Assembly (NCBI RefSeq): GCF_002259415.1
Contig: NZ_NPFY01000025.1
Coordinates: forward strand, 62,001 to 126,000
Source: Rhodococcus sp. 14-2470-1b
Lineage (GTDB): Bacteria; Actinomycetota; Actinomycetes; Mycobacteriales; Mycobacteriaceae
Length of the DNA: 64,000 bases
Reading direction: 5' to 3'
Of this stretch, positions 8,571 to 16,225 are shown piece by piece (the stretch's first letter is position 1; every line of letters begins with the position of its first letter). A program made the translations under genes and the position numbers. A model generated the notes under the pieces. That model had not been told where the DNA came from. It saw nothing but the letters and a program-made list of their open reading frames with translations, and did no database searches.

Positions 8571-9206
8571 CGACAAAATCTCCCCGCGCCCGAGAGTGAT
8601 GGTGACATCCGCGCGATCCGCGTCGTCGGCGTCGTGAGTGGCCATGACCACCACAGCGCCGCGGGCCGCCTCGTCGTCGACGACGCTGTTGATGATCTCG
8701 CGGGCCTCCGCGTCGAGACCCGTCGTCGGCTCGTCCAGAAGAACCAGATCTCCATGCTCGACGAGCGCCTGCGCCAGCAGCGCCCGCTGACGCTGCCCAC
8801 CGGACAACTCCGCCAACCGTCGTGAACGGAGATCGGTCAGTTTGAGTCGATCGATGGCCTCGTCGACGGCACGGCGGTCTGCGGCGCTGGCCCGACCAAG
8901 GATTCCGCGACGTGGCCACGTCCCCATCGCAACGACCTCGCCGACGGTGACAGCCATCCGATCGTTGACGTCACTGCGCTGCGGAACGTAACTGATACGT
9001 CTGTGTCGAATGTCGACCGCACCCGACGCGGGCTCGACGATGCCTGCAAGAGATTGCAACACCGTCGATTTGCCGGAACCGTTGTGACCGACGAGAGCGG
9101 TGACGGTGCCGGGCTCGAACGACGCACTGACGTCGTGGAGGGCAACGGTGTTGCCGTACCGGACGGTCAGGGATCGAACAGACACGGATTCGCTCACGAC
9201 AACCAT
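8502..9206 (-). CDS. aztA: Zinc ABC transporter ATP-binding protein AztA
   Basis: A 234-residue ABC ATPase. Walker A GHNGSGKST, Q-loop VPQRSDV, signature LSGGQRQRA, Walker B LVLLDEPTTGLD and switch His in MATHDADD are all present, so it should be active. It is divergent from the permease aztB with 21 nt between the first codons, and the binding protein and AztD homologues follow, which identifies an AztABCD zinc importer. A Zur-like box (9198-9210) overlaps the ATG at 9204-9206; an in-frame GTG at 9195-9197 directly below the box may be the true start. The 3' end overlaps the DUF218 gene by 69 nt. Confidence 0.88.
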   Translation of the reverse strand: MVVVSESVSVRSLTVRYGNTVALHDVSASFEPGTVTALVGHNGSGKSTVLQSLAGIVEPASGAVDIRHRRISYVPQRSDVNDRMAVTVGEVVAMGTWPRRGILGRASAADRRAVDEAIDRLKLTDLRSRRLAELSGGQRQRALLAQALVEHGDLVLLDEPTTGLDAEAREIINSVVDDEAARGAVVVMATHDADDADRADVTITLGRGEILSSTRRDRQFVGGGAHDGRLASGQ

Positions 9207-9213
9207 TATCGCA
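9197..9213. promoter_or_regulatory. Zur-like box between aztA and aztB
   Basis: GACAACCATTATC (9198-9210) aligns with GACAATCGTTATC before aztD1 and GACAATCATTTGC before aztD2. It lies in the very short divergent region of aztA and aztB and would block both promoters. Assignment to Zur is inference from zinc-transport context. Confidence 0.55.
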
Positions 9214-9227
9214 TAGGGTTCCAGGCC

Positions 9228-10097
9228 GTGGACTGGCTACTCGACCCCTTCGCTGTCTCGTTCGTACAGCGCGCTCTCTGGGCAGGCATGCTTGTATCGA
9301 TACTGTGCGCGCTCGTCGGAACATGGGTCGTGTTGCGCGGCATGGCATTTCTGAGCGATGCCGTCTCGCACGGAATGCTGCCCGGCGTCGCGATCGCGTA
9401 CCTCCTCAGCGCGAACCTGCTCATCGGAGCGGCAGTGAGTGCCGTCGTCATGATCGGCGGCGTCGCCTGGGTCTCCCGCAACTCCCGACTGTCCGAGGAC
9501 ACCGGAATCGGACTGCTCTTCGTCGGCATGCTCGCACTCGGCGTGGTGATCGTCTCCCGCGCGCGATCCTTCGCCGTCGACCTGACATCCTTCCTCTTCG
9601 GCGACGTCCTCTCCGCCACCTACGCGGACCTGGTGTTCCTCGTCATCGCAGCCGCCGTCGCACTCGTCGTCTCCGTCGTCGCCTACCGCCCCTTCGTCGC
9701 CATGGTCTTCGACGAACGCAAAGCCCACACCTTCGGTTTCCGCCCGCGCCTCGCACACGTCGTACTCCTGGCCCTGGTGGTCCTGGCCGTCGTCGCATCC
9801 TTCCGAATCGTCGGAACACTCCTCGTCTTCGGCCTACTCGTCGCACCCTCCGCCACGGCCTACCTCTTCGGACGATCCATCGTGCAGTCGATGATCATCG
9901 CCACCCTCCTCGGCTGGTCCGCCACCATCACCGGACTCCTCGTCTCCTGGCACGCCAACACCGCCGCCGGCGCCACCATCGCCGGCCTTGCCGTACTCCA
10001 GTTCTTCCTCGTCGCCATGGGGAAATCCGTACTCTCGCGCACCCGTCCCTCGGAAGTCCCGAACGTGTCTGCGGGTGCACTTTCCCGGACCGAATGA
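9228..10097 (+). CDS. aztB: Zinc ABC transporter permease AztB
   Basis: A 289-residue integral membrane protein of the ABC-3 (ZnuB/AztB) metal permease family. I start at the GTG at 9228 (MDWLLDPFAVSFVQRALWAG), which matches the usual N-terminus of the family; the frame is open further upstream but overlaps aztA antisense. About eight hydrophobic segments are visible. RGMAFLSDAVSHGMLPGVAI is the conserved segment near the first cytoplasmic loop, and RIVGTLLVFGLLVAPSATAY is the coupling-helix region. It should form the dimeric channel that, with AztA and AztC, imports Zn2+. Repeat cluster 2 begins inside its last codons and continues downstream. Confidence 0.9.
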   Translation: MDWLLDPFAVSFVQRALWAGMLVSILCALVGTWVVLRGMAFLSDAVSHGMLPGVAIAYLLSANLLIGAAVSAVVMIGGVAWVSRNSRLSEDTGIGLLFVGMLALGVVIVSRARSFAVDLTSFLFGDVLSATYADLVFLVIAAAVALVVSVVAYRPFVAMVFDERKAHTFGFRPRLAHVVLLALVVLAVVASFRIVGTLLVFGLLVAPSATAYLFGRSIVQSMIIATLLGWSATITGLLVSWHANTAAGATIAGLAVLQFFLVAMGKSVLSRTRPSEVPNVSAGALSRTE

Positions 10098-10354
10098 ACC
10101 GTTCGGTCAGTCTGGCTGACCGAACGTAACTTTCGCTCCGAGCGGGGTGGTGGGTGCGGACGAACGGGGCTGCACTGTTCCGGAGCGAATGAACCGTTCA
10201 GTCAGTCTGACTGACTGAACATCACGTTCGCTCCGAACCGGGGTGCACATTCGCTCCGAGCGGGGTGGTGAGTGCGGACGATCGAGTGTCCACCATCCCG
10301 GAGCGAACGACCCGTTTGGTCAGTCAGACGGACTGAACCCCACTTTCGCTCGGA
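10084..10354 (-). repeat. Three copies of the 58-nt palindromic core, inverted relative to cluster 1 (cluster 2)
   Basis: Cores lie at 10084-10141, 10179-10236 and 10297-10354. Reverse-complemented, they align base for base in length with the three cores at 3865-4133. Copy 2 contains a perfect inner palindrome, GTTCAGTCAGTC around a single T. Between cores, TCGCTCCGAGCGGGGTGGTG occurs twice (from 10133 and 10251). The first copy overlaps the aztB stop codon, so the element may act as its terminator. The rest of the 349-bp gap up to aztD1 holds the Zur-like box. Confidence 0.85.
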
Positions 10355-10409
10355 CTGGGGGCTCCGAAGCAGGGCTGTAGGGGTTCGACATGGGTAATGG
10401 TTTAACATA

Positions 10410-10429
10410 AACGACAATCGTTATCATTT
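10410..10429. promoter_or_regulatory. Zur-like box upstream of aztD1-aztC
   Basis: AACGACAATCGTT (10411-10423 region) is an inverted repeat with 5-nt arms and a CAA spacer, and continues into ATCATTT. GACAATCGTTATC (10413-10425) matches the other two boxes in this locus. It overlaps a possible -10 (TATCAT) and lies about 20 nt before the GTG start. Confidence 0.6.
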
Positions 10430-10446
10430 CTGCTTCGAGGAGTTCT

Positions 10447-11667
10447 GTGTTCGCCCGTAAAACCGTTCTGACCATTGGCGTTGTTGCACTGACTGCTGCG
10501 GGGTGCGGTAGCAGCGATGATGCTGCACCTGTTGTGGAGGAAACCGGCACTGCTCGGGCGGGTAGTGACCTGGCTGCGGAGGCTGGGTCGACCGAGGTCG
10601 AGGGTCCGGAGCCTCGGCTCGTCGTCGCCGACGCCGACTCCGGGCGCATCGAGGTTCTCGATCTCGCCACCGAGGAGTCCGTCCACACGTTCGATGTCGG
10701 AAACGCGTCGAGCATCACGACCATCAACGGTCGCTATGCCGTCGCGACCGATGACGAGCATGCGCATCTGCTCGATCCCGGCTCGTGGACGATCGACCAC
10801 GGCGACCACACGCATTCGTACACCAAGGATCCCGTCGACATCGGCTCGCTCGACGGTGCCGAGCCCGCGCATGTCATAGCCGGTGACCGGAAGGTGTCGG
10901 TGTTCTTCGACGGCGCCGGGCGTGCGGATGTCGTCGACTTCGATTCGTTGAGCAAGTCCGAGTCGACGGTTGCGACGACGATCGAGTCCAACGCTCATCA
11001 CGGCATCGCGGTTCCGCTGTCCGATCACTTCGTGGTCTCCACCGGTGGGACGGAGGAAGACCTGCCGACGGGTCTCGAATTGCGCGACAGCTCGGGTGAC
11101 GTCGTTCGTCCGCTGGACGCGGCCTGCCCGGAGATGCATGGGGAAGCGGTGTTCTCCAACTACTTCGTCGTCGCCTGCGAGGACGGCGTGCTGAAGGTGG
11201 ATGCATCGGCGGATTTCGCGACGACGAAGTTTCCGTACCCGACGCCCGACGCTCGGGCATGGTCGTTCGCTCACGGTTCGCGGGGCGCACTCGTTGCCGC
11301 GCCGACGGAGACCGGGGTTCTCGTGCTCGACACGAGGTCGGGGGAGTGGGTGCAGGCCAGGACCGCCGACGAGGCGCTGTCGGCGGGAGTGTCGAGCGAC
11401 GGCAAGACCGTGTTCTCCGTGCAGGCGGACGGTACGTTCCGTGTGTTCGACGCGGTGACCGGTGCCGAAACGTCGTCCACGCCCGTGGTTCGACCGACGA
11501 CCGACGACGGCGACGCGCCCGAACTTCAGGTCGGCGGTACCCGCGCCTACGTCTCCGATCCCGTGGCCAGGACGGTCACCGAAATCGACTACCGCGACGG
11601 CGGTCGCGTCGCGCGAACCTTCGACTTCGACTTCACGCCCGCATCGATCGGTGTGATCGGCGCATGA
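10447..11667 (+). CDS. aztD: Zinc metallochaperone AztD (copy 1)
   Basis: A 406-residue secreted lipoprotein with a beta-propeller-like repeat pattern. The signal MFARKTVLTIGVVALTAAGC ends in a TAAGC lipobox (Cys20). The mature part begins with a low-complexity linker and then repeats such as PRLVVADADSGRIEVLDLAT. A His-rich segment near residues 98-122 (DDEHAHLLD and DHGDHTHSY) would suit zinc binding. AztD proteins hand zinc to the AztC binding protein. GTG start with GAGGAG 6 nt upstream. It overlaps aztC by the four bases ATGA, so the two are co-transcribed and probably translationally coupled. Confidence 0.85.
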   Translation: MFARKTVLTIGVVALTAAGCGSSDDAAPVVEETGTARAGSDLAAEAGSTEVEGPEPRLVVADADSGRIEVLDLATEESVHTFDVGNASSITTINGRYAVATDDEHAHLLDPGSWTIDHGDHTHSYTKDPVDIGSLDGAEPAHVIAGDRKVSVFFDGAGRADVVDFDSLSKSESTVATTIESNAHHGIAVPLSDHFVVSTGGTEEDLPTGLELRDSSGDVVRPLDAACPEMHGEAVFSNYFVVACEDGVLKVDASADFATTKFPYPTPDARAWSFAHGSRGALVAAPTETGVLVLDTRSGEWVQARTADEALSAGVSSDGKTVFSVQADGTFRVFDAVTGAETSSTPVVRPTTDDGDAPELQVGGTRAYVSDPVARTVTEIDYRDGGRVARTFDFDFTPASIGVIGA

Positions 11668-12554
11668 AAAAGCTTCTGCTGGCGGTCCTCCCGGCCGCGC
11701 TGATTCTGGCAGGCTGCTCGGGTGCGGACTCGTCGGGCACACCGACGATCGTGGTGACCACCAACATTCTGGGCGACATCACCTCCAACATCGTCGGAGA
11801 CCAGGCCGACGTGCTGGTGCTCATGCCGCCCAACTCGGATCCGCATTCGTTCGAGATCTCCGCAGCGGAGGCTGCGCGGGTGGAATCGGCGGATCTGCTG
11901 ATCGCCAACGGTCTCGGGCTGGAGGAAGGCGTCGCCAAGACGATCGACGCAGCACGGGCGAACGGCACCGACATTCTCGAGGTCGGCCCCGGCGTCGACC
12001 CCATCGACTACGTCTCCGGGCAGTCGTCGGGCGCCGCGGATCCCCACATCTGGACGGACCCGGAACGTATGCGCACGGCTGTCGGGCTGATCAAGAATGC
12101 GGTGACCGAGTCACTGGACGGCGTCGACGTCGAGGCTGCCGCACAGGACTACGACGCCCAGCTCGTCGAGTTGGACGGACGCATGCAGGAGCGGTTCGCG
12201 CCGATCGTCAATCGCAAGTTGGTGACGAACCACCACGTGTTCGGTTACCTCGCAGACCGTTACGACTTCGAGGTCATCGGTGCAGTCATCCCGAGCGGCA
12301 CGACGCTGGCGTCTCCGAGTGCGTCCGACCTGTCGGATCTCGCGGGTACCGTGCGCGACGCGGGCGTGCCCACCATCTTCGTCGACTCGTCCCAGCCCGA
12401 CAGGCTGGCGCAGGTCATGGCGTCGGAAGCGGGAGTCGACGTCGACGTCGTGAAGCTGTTCACCGAGTCGCTGGGGGACGAGAACTCGGATGCACCGACG
12501 TATCTCGACATGATGGACTTCAACTCGACAGCCATCGCTGCGGGACTGCGCTGA
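11664..12554 (+). CDS. aztC: Zinc ABC transporter substrate-binding lipoprotein AztC
   Basis: A 296-residue cluster A-I metal-binding lipoprotein. The signal MKKLLLAVLPAALILAGC has a LILAGC lipobox. Candidate metal ligands of the ZnuA/AztC family are visible: His in PNSDPHSFEIS, His in DPHIWTDP, His in TNHHVFGYLA and Asp in TIFVDSSQPD. The His-rich loop present in many ZnuA proteins is missing, which is characteristic of AztC; a separate AztD protein then supplies zinc. Overlap of ATGA with aztD1 supports joint expression. A strong hairpin follows the stop. Confidence 0.9.
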   Translation: MKKLLLAVLPAALILAGCSGADSSGTPTIVVTTNILGDITSNIVGDQADVLVLMPPNSDPHSFEISAAEAARVESADLLIANGLGLEEGVAKTIDAARANGTDILEVGPGVDPIDYVSGQSSGAADPHIWTDPERMRTAVGLIKNAVTESLDGVDVEAAAQDYDAQLVELDGRMQERFAPIVNRKLVTNHHVFGYLADRYDFEVIGAVIPSGTTLASPSASDLSDLAGTVRDAGVPTIFVDSSQPDRLAQVMASEAGVDVDVVKLFTESLGDENSDAPTYLDMMDFNSTAIAAGLR

Positions 12555-12558
12555 CCCA

Positions 12559-12596
12559 CACCTGCGCGTGCGTGCCACGGTGCGCACACGCAGGTG
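12559..12596 (+). terminator. Hairpin after aztC
   Basis: Arm CACCTGCGCGTGCG (12559-12572) pairs with CGCACACGCAGGTG (12583-12596), 13 of 14 positions, around a 10-nt loop. It begins a few nt after the aztC stop codon. Confidence 0.7.
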
Positions 12597-12636
12597 AAAG
12601 TGCTTGTCACACATGCATTTGTACGCACTATAGGCT

Positions 12637-12655
12637 TTGACAATCATTTGCATGT
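12637..12655. promoter_or_regulatory. Zur-like box and candidate promoter before the second aztD
   Basis: TGACAATCATTTGCA (12638-12652) is a 7-1-7 imperfect palindrome (5 of 7 pairs) and matches the two other boxes in this locus. TTGACA at 12637-12642 could be a -35 element, so the box would cover the promoter of the second AztD gene. Confidence 0.6.
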
Positions 12656-12674
12656 ACCTGTACTTCTTTGGAAC

Positions 12675-13913
12675 ATGATGAACAACCGCACCACTCGATC
12701 GCTCGGCGCCGTCGTCGCGCTGGGTACCTCGGTTGCCTTGTTGGCGGCCTGCTCCTCTTCTTCCGATTCGGCCGACAGTGCCACCAGCGAGAGCTCGGCG
12801 GCAGCTGCCCCCGTGTCCAATTCCGCTGCGACGCCGCGCTTGACGGTCAGCTACGACGGCGGCGTCCTGGTCCTCGACGCTGCCACGCTCGAGACCGTCG
12901 ACGACGTCACCGGTATCGACGGCTTCACGCGACTCAACCCCGCCGGCGACGGCCGCCACGTCTTCGTCAGTGGCTCAGGTGCTTTCACCGCACTCGATGC
13001 CGGTACCTGGACCTCGGGTTCGGAGCACTTCACGTCGACGCCGGCACTCACCGACGTCAAGTTCGACGCCACCACACCCGGGCACGTCGTCCGGCACGAC
13101 GGCAAGACCGTTCTGTTCGACGACGGTACCGGCAAGGTCGAGATCTTCGAATCCGCCGCGCTGCTCGAGGGCGAGAAGCCCGAGACCGACACCTACACCA
13201 CGCCCGAGGCGCATCACGGTGTCGCGGTGGAACTCTCGGATGGCGCATTGCTCACCACCCTCGGAAACGAGGACGAGCGCACCGGCATTGTCGTCCTGGA
13301 CGCCGACCGCAAGGAAATCGTCCGCAACGAAGAGTGCCCTGGCGTGCACGGCGAGGCTGTTGCAGCCGACGAGACCGTCGTGGTCGGCTGCCAGGACGGT
13401 CTGCTCATCTACCGTGACGGTGCCATCACCAAGGTCCAGAGCCCGGACGCATACGGCCGCATCGGCAACCAGGCCGGCGACGAGGACTCACCGGTTCTGC
13501 TCGGCGACTACAAGGTCGATCCCGACGCAGAGCTCGAGCGTCCGACCCGGGTTTCGCTGACCGACACCGTGACTGGCGAACTCACACTCGTCGACCTCGG
13601 AACCAGCTACACCTTCCGCTCGCTCGGACGCGGACCGGCAGGCGAAGCGATCGTGCTCGGCACCGACGGTGCGCTCCACGTCATCGACGTGAACAGCAAG
13701 TCCGTCACGCAGACCATCCCCGTCGTCGACGCGTGGGAAGAACCGGTCGAGTGGCAGGAGCCGCGCCCCGCGCTGTTCGTTCACGAGGGAACTGCCTTCG
13801 TCTCGGACCCGGCGAAGAACTCGATCCACGCCGTGGACCTGTCCACGGGTGAGGTCACCCAGACGGGCGAGCTCGCCCACACACCCAACGAGCTGACGGG
13901 TGTGACCGGCTAG
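12675..13913 (+). CDS. Second AztD-like lipoprotein, lacking the His-rich loop
   Basis: A 412-residue lipoprotein (or 411 from the ATG at 12678). The signal ends in a LLAAC lipobox (ALGTSVALLAAC), followed by a Ser-rich linker. The mature part shows the AztD repeats: RLTVSYDGGVLVLDAATLET, GVHGEAVAADETVVVGCQDG and the closing TAFVSDPAKNSIHAVDLSTG. Where the first AztD has DHGDHTH, this copy has a Gly/Thr/Ser-rich stretch (DAGTWTSGSEHF) with one His, so zinc binding may be weaker or use other residues. It has its own Zur-like box and is a separate transcription unit, ended by a 34-bp palindrome. Paralogy to aztD1 is clear; function is inferred. Confidence 0.8.
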   Translation: MMNNRTTRSLGAVVALGTSVALLAACSSSSDSADSATSESSAAAAPVSNSAATPRLTVSYDGGVLVLDAATLETVDDVTGIDGFTRLNPAGDGRHVFVSGSGAFTALDAGTWTSGSEHFTSTPALTDVKFDATTPGHVVRHDGKTVLFDDGTGKVEIFESAALLEGEKPETDTYTTPEAHHGVAVELSDGALLTTLGNEDERTGIVVLDADRKEIVRNEECPGVHGEAVAADETVVVGCQDGLLIYRDGAITKVQSPDAYGRIGNQAGDEDSPVLLGDYKVDPDAELERPTRVSLTDTVTGELTLVDLGTSYTFRSLGRGPAGEAIVLGTDGALHVIDVNSKSVTQTIPVVDAWEEPVEWQEPRPALFVHEGTAFVSDPAKNSIHAVDLSTGEVTQTGELAHTPNELTGVTG

Positions 13914-13945
13914 ACCCTCGTAGGCGGCAACATCGGACGAACCAT

Positions 13946-13979
13946 GCCCGGTGTCGGTGATCGATCACCGACACCGGGC
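13946..13979. terminator. Perfect 34-bp palindrome after the second aztD
   Basis: GCCCGGTGTCGGTGATC (13946-13962) is followed directly by its exact reverse complement (13963-13979), with no unpaired loop. It lies 33 nt after the stop codon and probably forms a terminator hairpin. Confidence 0.7.
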
Positions 13980-14111
13980 CTGTTCGTTGTCGAAAGACCC
14001 TTCCCATCCCGACGAAGTGTGTGTAACTTTGGTTACCAGCAAGCATGATTGTTTCCGAGTGGATGGGCTGCCACCAGGCGTATTGCCGGTGACGGACGGG
14101 AAGAGGATCGC

Positions 14112-15122
14112 ATGGTTACAGTTACCGGCAAGAGCACGTCACGTGCCGGCAGGTCTACCAGGCTTCCGGTCGAGACGTACCGCGAAATGCTCGATGTTCT
14201 GTCCGAAGGTTCGGTGCGCCGCAACTTCGACCCCTACCGAGACATCGACTGGGACAGCGAAGAGTTCCAGATGTTCTCGCACGATCCCCGGTGGATACTG
14301 CCGAACTACCATCCGCTCGGCGGGACTGCGTGGTACCAGCAACTTCCGCGCGGACGGCAGATCGAGATCGGACACCACATCCAGATCAACTCGGTCAAGG
14401 TCGGTGCCGCGTTCGAGAGCATCCTCATCCGCGGAATGATGCAGTTCATCATGAAGATGCCGAACAACTCGCTCGAGTTTCGGTACTGCCTCCACGAGAT
14501 CACCGAGGAGTGCAACCACATTCAGATGTTCCAGGAGTTGGTCAACCGATCCGGGGCCGACGTGCCGGGTATGCGCACCGACTTCCGCCTCGCCTCACCG
14601 ACGATGGGCATGCTGGGCGCAGCATTCCCCGTCGTGTTCTTCATCGGAATCCTCGCGGGCGAAGAGCCGATCGACCACTGGCAGAAGGAAGTCATCCGGC
14701 AGGGTAAGGACGTTCCCCCGGCGATGTTGCGCACCATGGAGATCCACATCGCCGAGGAAGCGCGCCACATCTCGTTCGCGCACCACTTCCTCCGTCAGCA
14801 CTACCCGAACCTCGGCAGAATCAACAAGTGGCTGGTCTCGGTGTCGACGCCGATCATCATGCGCTGGCTCGCCGGCGTGATCATGGCGCCACCGCGCAGA
14901 CTGGCCGCAGACCTGGACATTCCACGTTCGGTCGTCAAAGAGGCGTACTGGGGTGGCCCGGTGGGCAGCAACCAACTGCAGTCCTACTTCGGCGACGTCC
15001 GAATGCTGGTCGACGAAATCGGCATGACCAACCGCACCGCCAAATACCTGTGGAAGAAGCTCCGTATCGACGGCTCGGTCTCCCGATTCCGCGGCGAGCC
15101 GGACCGTTCCGCACTCGACTGA
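14112..15122 (+). CDS. AurF-like diiron oxygenase (copy 1)
   Basis: A 336-residue protein of the AurF/CmlI-type non-haem diiron family. The start is ATG 14112, supported by GGAAGAGG 6 nt upstream. Carboxylate/His metal ligands are carried by helices with FESILIRGMM, LHEITEECNHIQMFQELV and MEIHIAEEARHISFAHHFL; the EExxH-type patterns are intact. AurF oxidises an arylamine to a nitro group, but the family is broad. It ends with RFRGEPDRSALD, matching the RFRSEPDRS tail of the second AurF homologue at 43713-44729. No reductase is adjacent here. Substrate unknown. Confidence 0.85.
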   Translation: MVTVTGKSTSRAGRSTRLPVETYREMLDVLSEGSVRRNFDPYRDIDWDSEEFQMFSHDPRWILPNYHPLGGTAWYQQLPRGRQIEIGHHIQINSVKVGAAFESILIRGMMQFIMKMPNNSLEFRYCLHEITEECNHIQMFQELVNRSGADVPGMRTDFRLASPTMGMLGAAFPVVFFIGILAGEEPIDHWQKEVIRQGKDVPPAMLRTMEIHIAEEARHISFAHHFLRQHYPNLGRINKWLVSVSTPIIMRWLAGVIMAPPRRLAADLDIPRSVVKEAYWGGPVGSNQLQSYFGDVRMLVDEIGMTNRTAKYLWKKLRIDGSVSRFRGEPDRSALD

Positions 15123-15197
15123 GCCACCGCGTATCGCGGCGAAACATCAGAGTTTTGCTCGAGCTCGTCACGGGCCACTCGCACAATCAGCAGATGA

Positions 15198-15911
15198 TTA
15201 CCGCAGGGTGTCCATCTGGCGGTAGGAATCACCCAGGTGGTCGAGGTGCTTGCGCATCAGGTCCATCGCGCCCATGGAATCGCCGTCGGCGACGACGTCG
15301 AGAATCGCGCGATGGTCGTGGTCGACGCACGTCCAGAAACCGTCCGGGGCGTGGTCGCGGCCGAATCTGCCCGACAACACCCGGAAGACGGGTGCAGTGA
15401 TCAACTCGAGCAGCGGGTTCTGGGCCGCGCGGAGCAAGACCAGGTGGAACTCCTGATTCTTGGTGAACGTCTCTGGACCCTGGGCGTCGGTGGGGTCGAA
15501 GATCGTCTCGCGTAACTGCGCGATGTGCTCGTCGGTGCGACGAAACGCGGCGATTCCCGCGGCCGGCACCTCCATCAGATTGCGCACCTCCATGAGCTGA
15601 TCCACGGTCACGGTCTCCGCAGCTGCCATCAAGGCGACCCCCGTCTCCAGGTGGGCACTGATGTGCCCGACGGTGGGGGCGGAGACGAAGCTGCCGCCGG
15701 TGACTCCGCGCGTCGTTTGGATGAGATTCTGGCTGGCCAAAGATCTGAGCGCCTCGCGAATGGTGCTCCTGCCGACCCCGAACTCTGCGGTCAGCTCGGC
15801 ATCCCCGGGCAGTCGTTGACCCGGTTGAAGTTCTCCCGACAGGATGCGCTCACGCAAGCGAGTGGCCAGGACTGCATACGCAGGTCCGCTTTTCGGCACC
15901 GTATCGGTCAC
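15198..15911 (-). CDS. GntR/FadR-family transcriptional regulator
   Basis: A 237-residue regulator. The N-terminal winged helix (residues about 10-75) has RERILSGELQPGQRLPGDAE and the recognition helix GVGRSTIREALRSLA. The C-terminal FCD effector domain is all helical, with the metal/effector residues expected around EVRNLMEVPAA, QEFHLVLLRAAQN and DHDHRAIL. GTG start with GAGGAC 5-6 nt upstream. It is divergent from hyuA with a 314-bp shared region, so it probably represses the hyuAB-amidase genes and itself, with release by a carboxylate-type ligand. Confidence 0.88.
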   Translation of the reverse strand: MTDTVPKSGPAYAVLATRLRERILSGELQPGQRLPGDAELTAEFGVGRSTIREALRSLASQNLIQTTRGVTGGSFVSAPTVGHISAHLETGVALMAAAETVTVDQLMEVRNLMEVPAAGIAAFRRTDEHIAQLRETIFDPTDAQGPETFTKNQEFHLVLLRAAQNPLLELITAPVFRVLSGRFGRDHAPDGFWTCVDHDHRAILDVVADGDSMGAMDLMRKHLDHLGDSYRQMDTLR

Positions 15912-16225
15912 GTCGAGGTCCTCACTGTCCGTTCGTCGCAGGGTCTGGTCGCAGGGTCTGGTCGCCGATGAGCGTAACCCGTGTGACGTGTACGTCCGGT
16001 CGAATCATCCGTTCTTTAGCGTCGGCACGCCGGATCGTACCGATGGAAGAGGCCCGTCCGGGCCTGTGCGGAGCAGAAACATCAGAGGTATTGCGTTCGC
16101 CGGGATCGGCAGGCACTATGACTCGTGTCACCTCGCATCAGTGATCCACGACACTCGCAGGGTCGAAAGAGCCTACTCAGCACCTCTCCGCTCCACAGTG
16201 GGCGCCGGCAGAAACGGAAGCTTTG
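15912..16225. promoter_or_regulatory. Divergent control region of gntR and hyuA
   Basis: This 314-bp gap holds no gene that I can support. It contains a 13-bp tandem direct repeat (unit TCGCAGGGTCTGG at 15936-15948 and 15949-15961) 25-50 nt before gntR; each unit carries TGGTC, a half-site seen in FCD-type GntR operators. AGGCCCG-TC-CGGGCCT (16050-16065) is a perfect small hairpin. GGAAG precedes the hyuA ATG. Confidence 0.5.
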
